Below are positions 46,200 to 57,000 of a DNA stretch of 64,000 nt, one piece after another (position 1 is the first letter of the stretch; each line of letters begins with the position of its first letter). This stretch comes from Lunularia cruciata (lineage: Eukaryota > Streptophyta > Marchantiopsida > Lunulariales > Lunulariaceae), in NCBI GenBank assembly GCA_948567375.1, contig OX419756.1, positions 56,336,552 through 56,400,551 on the forward strand. Reading direction: 5' to 3'. The notes under the pieces are model-generated. The model did not search any database. It was given only the letters and a program-made list of their open reading frames with translations, and had not been told where the DNA came from. The position numbers and the translations under genes were made by a program.

Positions 46200-48330
46200 A
46201 GCTTTGATTTTTCAAGCATTGAATTGCATTGTGCAAGATTCAACAGTGTTGTCTTGCTTATGCCAAGGCCCATGGATTCATGCATAAGGATCATTCACAA
46301 GGGCAAATAGTGGATAGGTCTCCAACAAACAAAGTTATCAATTATCACTTTGTTTGTAGTTTTTGGGGCAAGCAAAACTTAGAGACTACCAAGGAAGAAG
46401 CAACAAAATCAATTTTTGCTATTGCAGTAGGGGAAAGGTGCAAAAGAAGATGGGTTGTTGTCAAGAAAAAGGGTTGCACCACACAGCTGTAACAATATGG
46501 AGTTTAGTGATGAAGTTAGTTAGGGCTAACAAAGTAAAAAATATGCCACATCAGCCTAGAATATTTTAAAAGTATCTAGGAAGCTTCTTGGGAAGCTTCT
46601 TGTCTCACTCAGCTTGCAAGTGGGTAGCTTCTAGAAGCTTCCAACTAGCTTAGCTCGCACACCAAGTAGGTGGCTTCTAGAAGGAAGCTTCTTGAGAAAC
46701 TTCCCAATTAACTTGGCTTGCACTCCAAGAAAGCGGCTTAAGGAAGCTTCTTGAGAAGCTTCTCAAGAGCCTTGTATGCTCACTATAAACACCAAACCCA
46801 AAGATCATGCTAGGCATTAAGAGTTTTCACATACCCAAGTGTCCCAATGCGATCTTCCATTCTCATGTTTCTCTCCTTGATCTTGGTCTTTTACAATGGC
46901 TATGCATAGTTAGAGCAAGCAAGTTTGATGATCAATGGCTAATTAAGGACTTATATGATGAACATAGCCATGATCTATTACCCAAAGATCAAGTAGAGCT
47001 CTTATCCTATCATTGAAAACTACAATTTCCATGAAGAAATGTGTAGATCAACTCAAACACGGAGGAATTGACATCCACAAAATCATATTATTTTTGAAGT
47101 TGGAATACAATAAAGAAGCTCTCCTTCCAAAAGATATTCAAAACATAATCAATGATATTGCTATCAAAAATGATGCAATACCGTTCATCTCATACTTTAT
47201 GAAGAGAGCAAATGAACAACAAGGGTTCTCCTTTGAATACCATATTACGGAAGATAGATAATTAATCATAGCTTTTTGGAAGTCGATGCACATTGTAAAT
47301 ATAAGGCATTTGTGGACACCATTATACAACTTTTGAAACAAACATCTATAAACTTCCTTTTGTGTCTTTCATTGGAATTGAAAACAATGGACTTACCATT
47401 CTCCTTGGTTGTGTTCTTGTCAATAATGAGACAATTGCAAGCTTTTAGTGGGTGTTTTCTGCCTTTTGAGAGCGGTGAGAATGCCCTTGGTTACAATATT
47501 TACTGATCAAGATGTAGCAATGGTGTCCACAATCAGTTTAGTGTTCCCAAATACAAGCTATGATTTTGCATATGGCACATCATATAGAAATTTACAAAGA
47601 GATTCATGGGGAAACTGCAAACTAATTTTGAAGACTTTTTAAATAGGTTCTGCAAATTGATTACCTATGAGACTTCCCCTATGCAAATATATGGCCAACA
47701 TTTCTGTAGAAATTCAAGCTAGAATGTGATGATCATATGGAATCCCTTACGGTCGTGAAACAAAAGTGGATGCGTTATTATGTTTGCTATTTTTGTGCAA
47801 GAATGACCACTACCCAACATTTGGAAGGGTTCAACTCTACGTGCAATGGTGTTTTGGATACAATTGGTACAACTCTATTACAGTTTGCTAAACGTTTATA
47901 GGAGATTGATGAGTCTTGTCATGTTGTCGGAGTCCAAAAGGCCATGGAGAACATAGTGCGTATTTTAGCAAGGTCCAATCTACAAATCCCACTATTGAAT
48001 TATATCTTTAAGTCATTGACAGCTTATGCATACAAGAAGTTCAAGATCAATTTCTTGAAAGTCCATTTCTATGACCTACATTTCATCAAAGAGTCATCAG
48101 GACTGTTGGAGTACAAGCTACAAAAGTTTGTTAAGCCGAAGAGCATTGGAAAAAAAATTTGGTTCAACAATGTTACAAAGGAGGCTGTGTGTGATTGCCA
48201 TGAATTTATGTTCTCTGGGTCGCCTACCAACATGCAATCAAATCAAAGCACTGACCCACAACAATATCAGTGGTGTTCCCTTTGTAATGATCCTCAACCG
48301 ATGGAATTGAACTATCTAGCATGAAAATAT
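46200..48330 (+). pseudogene. FAR1/Mutator-type transposase relic, split by an LTR
   Basis: In order on the + strand there is a FAR1-type DNA-binding region (46229-46487: AKAHGFM, HFVCSFWGKQ, RRWVVVKKKGC) continued after the LTR at 46901 (FDDQWLIKDLYDEHSHDLLP). A middle region follows (47013-47261: IPFISYFMKRANEQQGFSFEY). Then comes the MULE transposase core (near 47480-47620: TIFTDQDVAMVSTISLVFPNT), with the conserved DQD, and last a SWIM-type zinc finger (near 48165-48225: VCDCHEFMFSG). Frames change several times and the core is incomplete. Related intact plant proteins are the light-signalling factors FHY3/FAR1, domesticated from such transposases. This copy is dead. Confidence 0.78.
46488..46895 (+). 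repeat. Solo LTR of the E family inside the FAR1-like relic
   Basis: This 408-bp LTR runs TGTAACAATATGG to CTTTTACA and is related to 4478-4929. It is inserted in the FAR1 domain. Deleting it with one flank copy rejoins the codons on either side. The flanks ACAGC and ATGGC agree at three of five positions, as for an old target duplication. U3 has a perfect three-unit heat-shock element (TTCtaGAAgcTTC, 46629-46641) and further GAAgcTTC blocks. A TATA box (TATAAA) lies at 46784-46789. Confidence 0.82.
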
Positions 48331-50736
48331 AGCGTCAGATTGCTCCGCAACTAATTCAAATGCACGTTCCTTTCTCTGATTGTAGCAATCAGCTCATGGA
48401 AACATTTTGCAAGGTTGTTGACTTTGCTGCATAAGATCCTAATTTCCACCATCAATTACGAACATATGGGGATTACACTCTGGGCCTTGAAGGTAGCTTG
48501 CAATAGTGGTGAAAGCCTCATTATCCCGGGTTTGTAAATCTTGAATCCAAATATCACTAAAACAAAGGGACGGCCAAGGCTTGCGGCAAGATCAAAATCT
48601 ACAACAGAAAACTAGGAGAAGCGGAAGCGAATTTGTAACATTTTGTTTACAACCGGGGCACCGCAAAGACAACTCTCCATGCCGTGGGATTCCATGAATC
48701 GAAGCCAAAAATGAAGATAATCCTCTACAGATTAGTCCTAAATCTACTAACACATGGCTTCTTTGATAACTAGTTTTCCAAAAAGATTTCGCTTTTTTAC
48801 CCGAACAGATTTTCAAGAAGATCTAGCTTTAGGGTAAGTATTGTCATAGTAGAGTGTGAGATCGGATTCTTGGATTGGCTGATACAAGTAGACGTAAAAT
48901 AGCTTATTTTACGTCTATATGTAAATTAGCTTTTCACTATTAATATAACCTAAATTAACTTTAAAAAATATCATTTGATTAGTCGACGCGATTCACGGTT
49001 AGCGGGCTACAATGTTTAGTGAGCCGGCTAGCCGTGCCCGTGTCTAAAGACACGGCTTGGCGGGGACAGAACGTCGCGAGGATAAAAACGAGAACCTCGT
49101 CTAACTATAAATAGCCACCTCGTCTACTATGAATAGCGATGAATAGTTCCACGTCAGCATCCACGTAGCAACCGAGAAGCGGTTGAATCTTTTAGTTGAC
49201 TTGGGGCCTCCTTTGGTCGAAGTGGCAAGTTGGGGCCACTTCGACTGTTGCAACATCCTGCATTCGGTTCCTGGATTGATCTCCATGTATGAATTGTGCA
49301 TCATTATGATCCCCATCGAATTACAGACGCGGCAGCTCGTTGAATTCAAGGTGGATTCGGTTGTTCATTGTACGGTACGATTACGATGATATGATCATAA
49401 TCCAGTGTCAAGCGGATCGGTTCTGTTCTCTACTGTACTTCACAGCATGGTCTTGTCCCAATGAATGATTCGATAGTTATGGAATGATCGGCTGTACAGA
49501 AGGATGAGCAGGGTAAGAGTGGAACGGCCGCTCATGGGCAAACACTATGATAGACATATAAAGAACAAACTAATCATCACAGTGCTGAGTTTACTACTAC
49601 CAGTGAGTAGAAACTATGGAGATTGGAATTCAATTTTCAAGTTGATCTCGCCGTCATTCACAAGCTATGCCAATGTCAGTATTGCATTCTGAACCTGAGA
49701 TATCGGAAAAATTGTGGAACATAAGTGATAAATCCTGTAAATTGCAGATATTGCTTGAATGAATGATTTATCTTACAGAAATGGTTTTCCATTACGTTTT
49801 TATCTTCTCCTCGTGCTCTAACTCGTTGAGGAGGTGTTCCGTAATCCATTTCCTCTCATTGAGTAAAACTCTGCTTCCACGCTGCACATGTATGTGTATT
49901 ATCAATATGCCAGAACAGATCATCAGGAGTCAAGATTCAAGCCCTCGTTCTAACCAGTTTTACCTGTGAAAGCTGAAATTTAATGAGAGAATTAAATTTC
50001 TTGGACTTTCGTGCATATGCATACGATTTGCCCATGGATAGACGGAACACCCCGGAACCCATACTCGAACACAATGTGCTGCGTCGAAATGTGTTCGCAG
50101 AAATTTGATTACTAATTAAAGGTGTTGAAATCTGTGTTAAAACCATGGTTCCCTAGAGGGAGAAGTGATCGGATTGAAATCCTGTGACGGAGGTTGTCAT
50201 AGTCAGAGGCATTTGTACCATTGTTTTCACGCAACAAGTCTAGAGCAATCGCTATGACACATTTCGCAGGATTCACTAACGCTTCTTGTAAGAGAAACTT
50301 GGATTGAATATTGGAGGTAGACAACAAGAGCTCCAGGTGGAATAAGATCTGGTAATAAGTACGGATTGAGCTACGATCAGCAGTTCAAAGTGCCCGCACT
50401 TTGCAATGCCATATATCATCATAACCACGATTTGTTGATGTAGACTAAGAGTATTGCATTTAAGATTTTTGAAGTTCAGGGCCGGTCAGATCTCTCAGAT
50501 TAAGAATTCGGACAGAAATGCAGTTAAATTTGATAAAGAATTGAATTTGACTGAATCGGTTACATCTCATCGAGACCCCTTCTCGCATGTTTACTCGAAG
50601 ACCGAGGAATACTTGAGCGCTCACCACATCTGGAACACTAACATGAGTGTTAATGGATGACCAGTGAAGCTGAAGCAGAGGATTGTCTATCATTGGCGGG
50701 TTACACACACACACAGATGGGCAAGCAAACACCATT
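48331..50736. other. Start of the gene island; no coding gene recognised
   Basis: From about 48.4 kb the base composition becomes more balanced and transposon traces stop. I see no convincing coding frame. The last few hundred bases (about 50450-50736) are the likely 3' untranslated region of the DUF3455-like gene. A GC-rich hairpin (CCGTGTC-TAAA-GACACGG) lies at 49038-49055. Confidence 0.45.
48889..48917. repeat. Perfect 13-bp inverted repeat
   Basis: TAGACGTAAAATA (48889-48901) and its exact reverse complement (48905-48917) are separated by three bases. It could form a tight hairpin, or be the footprint of a small terminal-inverted-repeat element. Confidence 0.8.
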
Positions 50737-51833
50737 CTAAGGTTGATTGAGTCGGCCAAACTCGATCCCATAGAATCGCTCGTCACCACATCGAGGTACG
50801 CGAACAGCGAGCTGAATCGACAAGTCGATAGGAAGATAGAACGCATAGAATGCTGAGAATCTGGACTTGAATGTATCACCAGCCTTTGCAGCAAAGGTTT
50901 TGCCCGGAGGAAGACCGAGCTGAGTTCCAAACCTTTGCACGTAGTGCGAAGAGAAGTAATTCCTGAGCAGGACAAGCAAGCAGAGTCACAACACATCAGT
51001 CTTTGCAATGACAATCCCCACTATGAAAGCAGCTGATCATGGACTATAAACCGTACTGGTGCAGCCGTAACCCAAATGGAACCTCATGGAAGCAAAAATG
51101 TTCACTGACCTTTTACTGCGAACTATAGTCATGATTAGTAGGTGATGTGAGTGAGAAATCGCAGAAGTGAGCTTCTAGCTTATCAGCTTTTATATGCAGG
51201 AACAAGACCGTGGTGTCGCAACAATGGTTCATTGAACTACTGGAGAACAGACGGGGCTTTGTGCCGAGACATGAAGCTAGTGTTGGGTACATGACCACAA
51301 AATTGTTAACGAGTGAAGAATGTATGAAGGAATGCTTACGAGCCGTTTTCGTAAGAGGATAATTTGATCAACTGCAACGGGAGGCTGAACATCTGGTACA
51401 CTGATACAACAGGTTTGCCTGTAATCTTGCCCACCGCTGCTCCGGTGCCAAGTTCCCGTTGGTTGGCAGAAATTTCGAACGTGATACGACCATCTGAGAC
51501 TCCGAAGATGCGCCCGACCTTAGCAAGGGTCTTATTGAAAAGGCTAGCCTCTTGGTTTACATAAACCCACTTGGAACCGTCGTATTTGTACTCTTGGTAC
51601 CCCGCTGCCATCAATACAGGCCTCAGCAGACCACCAGCATCGGGGATGGCGATGGCGGAGTTGAGATCACAAGGAACCGAGAAATTGATCAGCAGACCGA
51701 TGTCCTTAGGCAGCATGTTGAAGTCACCATATGGAGAGGGATGAGAATCTGCAGCGGCCGCGGGTGAAAAACTCAAGCCAACTATCGAACAAATTAAGAG
51801 AACCGCGGCGGCGCTTCCACTGGAAGTTTTCAT
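50737..51833 (-). CDS. Secreted DUF3455-like protein, two exons
   Basis: Exon 1 is 51833-51340 and exon 2 is 50962-50737. The intron (50963-51339) begins GTAAGC and ends CAG. Joined, they give 239 residues plus stop. The protein begins with a signal peptide (basic MKTSSG, then AAAVLLICSIVGLSF, likely cleavage after SPAAA), so it should enter the secretory pathway. The mature part resembles DUF3455: YDGSKWVYVNQEASLFN followed by a KVGRIFG strand and an ITGKPV turn, and in exon 2 the diagnostic FSSHYVQRFGT before a Gly/Lys-rich turn and FYAFYLP. The biochemical role of DUF3455 proteins is not established; they are found in bacteria, fungi and some plants. ATG 51831-51833 is chosen because it gives the signal peptide and follows a TATA box. 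The family assignment is from pattern memory and needs a profile search. Confidence 0.8.
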
Positions 51834-51904
51834 CTTGGCACTTGCGTGATTGTTGAAACTGTACTTTAGAGAGTTGCTTGAGTTTGTTGTCGAGGTCGGT
51901 TAGC

Positions 51905-51911
51905 ATTTATA
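51905..51911 (-). promoter_or_regulatory. TATA box of the DUF3455-like gene
   Basis: The - strand has GGTATAAATGC about 72 bp upstream of the start codon. Transcription would begin near 51875-51880, leaving a ~45-nt leader. Confidence 0.6.
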
Positions 51912-54050
51912 CCTCGTTGTCTGTGTAGGTCGAGTACATTGTCAGACTTGTCGTGCAAATGCTGCGCATCCGATAAGTTCTCCGGAATCAAAGAAGCGTT
52001 ACAGGTGCAGTTCAGAGTCAACACAAGAGAGTGAATCAGCTAATTACTGCTCATTTATAAGCTCTTATTAACTCAGATGACTCTGCTATAATATACTGCT
52101 GCGCTTCCATTAGAAATCATTGCATTTCGGGATGAAGCATAGCCCAGTAATCAAACGATCAGGGCAATCGTGCCACGATCCTGCTAACTTTGGGCTGCGT
52201 GCTCCGTAGGATAATCCTAAACAGCGTACAGATAAAACAGACTGCTGCGAATGGAAGTCTGCACGTCTTCAGGATTCCTGCTAATCTTAAAGGTTCAATT
52301 TATCTATTGCTGTTGTTGCTGTGTTTGGATGCTGTGTTTGGATGTCAAAATCGAACTAAGTCCAGTCAGGAACCTCTACAACACATGTGCTTCACTTTTC
52401 CGTCCTGTTCGGTCGGCTTCACTTCCCCATAGCCGACGGTGCTGAATAATTTTCCCCCAGACTCTAGAAGGTCGTCGGAATTAACTTTCTGTTTCATGTG
52501 GACAATTGTACTGACTGCCATGAAGTAGACCGATGAATCAATCACATGACATGTGGTTATTTTGAACGAGGAGAAGGCTCGAGAATATTTCTCAAGAATT
52601 TTGATCCAAATCGCCATTAAGTAAAAGACGAGCTTTATCAAGAAGGAGCATTGGCGGACCATTCTTCCCACCTACAGTACAACTGAGGGCCATCATGCCT
52701 GAACGGGTGTGGCGTACAAACTTTTCAGGACCCATTATGTCACGCTCCTACAAAGGCAAATATCCCGCAGCTACAGCAGATTGCAGCAGTGTAACTCGGT
52801 CTCCATGATTCATATGACATCAGTAAATTGAAACAGTTAGCAACGGTAGGCATGGAAAGGCAACGACTCTACCGACTGCTCTTACAAAGGCAAATATCCC
52901 GCAGCTACAGCAGATTACAGCACTGTAACTCGGTCTCCATGATTCATATAACATCAGTAAACTCAAATAGTTAGCAGTGGAAGGAATGGAAAGGCAACAA
53001 CTCTACCTACTGATGGAATCTGAACACACCCAAGCTCAGAACTGGCGACAACTGCATGAAATATGTCGTTTGAAAGGCTTCAACAACCGACTGCTGTAGT
53101 TACGTTATAAAGTAGTGATAATCTGGATTGCCTCAACCAATCGGGAGGCGGCGTCAAAAGATTGGAGGTCTTGCAGCAGTAGAGGTTGCCGTCATGATGT
53201 TAGCGGGCACTTCAAAGCACAGAATACATTCGAGTTCATAGTGAGAAGTAAGTGTTCGAGGTTCTTCTCCAGGCGACAGAACATGAGTTAGACCATAAGC
53301 TTTCTGCCTTATTCAACATCATAAGCAAGATACTTCTCGTGGAACGTAAATGATATGCATCTATCACTCTGGTTACTGTTTATCGAATACCTTTTTCCCA
53401 ACTCAATGTATAAGGTTTGACGAGTAATGGGACTACAGGTGCAGTTAACCTTAGAGTCAAGAAAGCTATGCACAGGTACGGAAGTACAGGAGACGTTACA
53501 ACGGGAAGTGACAGTTTCCGAACGTTGTGGTCACATTCAATGATTAACCTGACTGTAAGAAAGCACAAGATCCTAAGATACTACCGTCACTGGAAAGACA
53601 CATTTCTTCGACCTACTGGGGATGCATGATGAAAGAAAATATACAAATGTTGTTGTACAAAGTATCAAGCAACGTTAAAACTGAACTAAACTGAGAGACC
53701 TCCTTATTGTCCCCAATGTACAGATCCAAAACTCTCCACCTTACCTAAAATTTCCTTCAAATTGCTTTCTGAGACCTTGTAGAGATTATCCTGGTCCTGG
53801 CGTCCCGGTATGGTAGGTATGTTAGCTTCACCGTGGGATTTTTTCAGGCATATTCAGGCAGGAATATATAAATCCTCCATAGCAGGAAACTCTTCCTACC
53901 ATTCTCATGGTGGATAATCTCATGCACCATAGAGCTCAACAGACCAAGGTAATGGAGGTGAGGATAGGCTGCCGACAGTTACCCTGTCCTGAGCCACGGC
54001 TTCTTTCGTGTTCGTAATCTAAAATCCACTGAAGGGTGAAAATTGTATAA
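51912..54050. other. Intergenic DNA between the DUF3455-like gene and SAS-6
   Basis: No complete gene is recognised. It contains the promoter region of the leftward DUF3455-like gene, a 134-bp tandem duplication (52745-53012), the likely 3' untranslated region of SAS-6 (from 54050 leftwards) and a short TVGYG-containing frame near 52400-52450 that I do not call a gene. Confidence 0.45.
52745..53012. repeat. Tandem duplication, 134-bp unit
   Basis: Two copies start at about 52745 and 52879 (CTCCTACAAAGGCAAATATC and CTCTTACAAAGGCAAATATC) and stay aligned through CTCGGTCTCCATGATTCATA and GGAAAGGCAAC. They differ at scattered bases. The repeat is non-coding. Confidence 0.85.
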
Positions 54051-57000
54051 CTATTTGCAATTGGAGACAGCAATGTCAGAATTAACTTGAATTTTGCTCA
54101 TGGAAAATTGGTTCTTTCGTTGTGGAGAGAGCTGACGAAGAGGAGACCTTGGTCGAGGGGAACGAGACCGGACAGAAGATGGTTGCTGCGGTCCAGGAGA
54201 CTGGGGGCGAGAAGAGGGCTGGGGGGACTTGGAGTATTGAGGAGACCGAGGGGACTGTGAGAGAGGGTTTTGAGGTGGAGACTGAGGTTGAGAGCTGTCA
54301 ATTCTGGTTGCTGATCTACCATAACTTGTTGCTGTGCTTTTCCCTCCACTGCTTGCACTAAATCCAGACCTTACATCAGCAAATGACAACTGAGGTTTGG
54401 GCAGAACCACTCCTGCGCCCTGTCCTATCTTGGAGATCCAGGAGCAAGTGTCATCCGGCCAAGAAATCGGACCACAGGTATCTGTCTGCATCGAGGAGGC
54501 TGATCCGGAATTGTTTCCTGCATTCAGTGCTTTGGCCAAATGAGAAGGTCTGTACTGGACCTTAGAACAAGCTGAACTTGTTGATGGGTTGGTTGCTGCA
54601 ACAGAAGCAGCTTTCGCCACACAGCAAGCTCGGGCAGTGTTTGCGTATGTAGATGGCAATCCGGAACTTAAACTACAAGTGTTCGATTTCATCTGCAGGG
54701 ATGACGTGTAAGGGGCAGTGGATAGAGAGTAAGGCATGGAATTAGATAGGGGGTACTGCGACACGAAGCTTGTCGAGGGATTTGTCATTCCACCAATACT
54801 GTTTGAAGATGAGAGCGAAGTCCCAGTGCATGGTGCATCAATCCCAATCCTCGATGAAGCCAATCCTGTGCTTGCTGAGTAGGAAAGCCCATTCGGAGGC
54901 CTACACATGTACCGAGATGGGGCCCCGCCAGGAGTGAGTTTGCCAAGCTGGGCTTCTGTCAGTTGCTGATTCAACCACCTGTTAGAAGAAAGTCTCTGGT
55001 TCAGATTCAGTAGTTTAAATTGGTTCTAGCTCTTTGACATCCAGTGGAGGAGAAGCTTATGCTCTGGATCTCTTATTCATAGTGCTATGGCTGGGATGGA
55101 AATTAAGAGCTGTTTTGATGCCCTCACCAAATTTTATGGGTTGTTAAACACAAGTGTGTGCTGGACTTACTGAATCATTTGTTGGTTTGTCTTGACAAGT
55201 TCTTGTGCTTCTTCCAGCTTTGTTTGTAGATCATCCGCCTGAAATGGAGCCATCCATAGAACGAGAGCGATAACTTGATAGTCACGTAAATGAGAATGAA
55301 AGGATTCTAAACAAGAACTCAAGGAGCAAGGTCTCAGATGATTTTGTCATAAGTAGACATTGACGAACTGTGAGCGAGAGCGACTTCTCGCTTTAGGCTT
55401 TTTATTAGACATTTAAGGACTGTGCATAAGAACACCTTTTTCTTTAGGCTTCCATTCTCATCCTTCAGGCGATTCACTTCCTGTTGCAGGGTATGGATCT
55501 CGCTCAGCCCTTTATCGATGGCAGCTTGTTTTTCTTGAAGCAAAGTTTCTTGCTGTATTGTCACTTGGCCCTTCAACTTAACTTTTGATTTCATGGACCG
55601 ATGTTCCATCTGCAGATAGTATGCACCAACCCATAAGTTCTCATGTACCTCACTCGGCACCGCTAATACAACGTTGACCTGAGGAATAGGAGAGAAGATC
55701 TTCACATCTGTTCCAGAGGCTGTTATATATGATACCAATATCTCATTACTCCCACATTCTCAGCTACTTATCCATAATGTTGTGTCAGGCTTGTGCACGA
55801 GCCAATACTATCCATACTATGCATACTAGGCGACAGTGAGACAAGCAGCAAGCACTTCACAACAACTATCCCTCTTGAATAACCAGGGAGGTTTCATCCA
55901 TGGAAGAAGGTACTTCTGTTTCGCATGATGGTGCTCCTATCCACGCATACCTCTTAAAATCTCGCCCTCCCCTGCTTTGACATCTGTTGGAATCTGAGTG
56001 GTCAGAGAAACCAGGATACAAACCTGGAGTTTCTCTATTATCTGGTAGCATTTGTTTATCTCAGCTCCGCTAACAGAGGCTCGCTCCTCGGCACTTTCAG
56101 CGGTTGCCTGGGCTTCTTTCCACGAATTCTCTATGGCTGATCTGTAAGGAAGTACAAAAACAGGTCTGAACTCATTTTCAAGTTTAGGCTTGATCAGTGT
56201 TGATTCTCAGACGGAACGTAAGCACGAGTAATCCTTCTCGCCTCGCTGTCACCGAAGTTTACATGGTTACTGACTTTGCGTAGGGAATCCAATGATCGTA
56301 ACGAACCTGTGAGCTGCCTGATTTTCCAACTGCACAGTCAAGTTTGAAAGCAGGTCGCCCTTGTCCTGAACCTGTGATTGAGAGCACGATGAGAAGACTG
56401 GTCAATTGCTATTAGCGGTGAGGTTGACAGCAGCTTCGTTCAAAGCTTCAAGACTAACGGGGAACGAAATAGCAGATAACGCAGAATTGAAACTCCCCCT
56501 TCTTATCTTCTAACAAGCAAGCTAGGTTAAGCACACTGGACATCTTCACAGTCAACGGAAGTCCACACGAATTTTACTTCTTGTTCCAGAGCACTGAGTC
56601 GTATGAGGTGGCGATTCAGTTGCTTGGTATTCTCATGCTTTTCAGAATCCAAGTTTCGGTTCTCCCTCCTTAAGCGCTCACATTCCTGAATTACAAATCG
56701 CGGTTTTAACTCTGGTGATTCTATGTGAAACTTTAAATCGAGCAGGTTTCCCGTCTTCTATAGACCGCACCACTTGAGGTGCCTAAAGAAGACAAACATT
56801 CATAGATGAGAAAATGAACACTCAAGGGCCAGATAAATGACCAATACAGGCTCCATAGCATGTATTTCCTGTAGCGCGTCTGAAAATAAAGTCTTTGAGG
56901 AAAGCAACTAAGCTCTCACCTGCTGTTTCTCTTCCAGATCTTTTTCCAGTGCCACAAAATTCGTGCGCAATTCTGTAACTTTTGTGTCTAACTTGTACTT

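Noticed and set aside
49038-49055. GC-rich 7-bp hairpin with TAAA loop as a terminator
   Set aside because: Factor-independent hairpin terminators are not expected in plant nuclear DNA, and no gene ends here.
50460-51014. A 184-codon - strand frame overlapping exon 2 of the DUF3455-like gene
   Set aside because: It runs in another frame through the intron, exon and 3' region, has no motif, and the exon frame has clear family similarity and correct splice phase.
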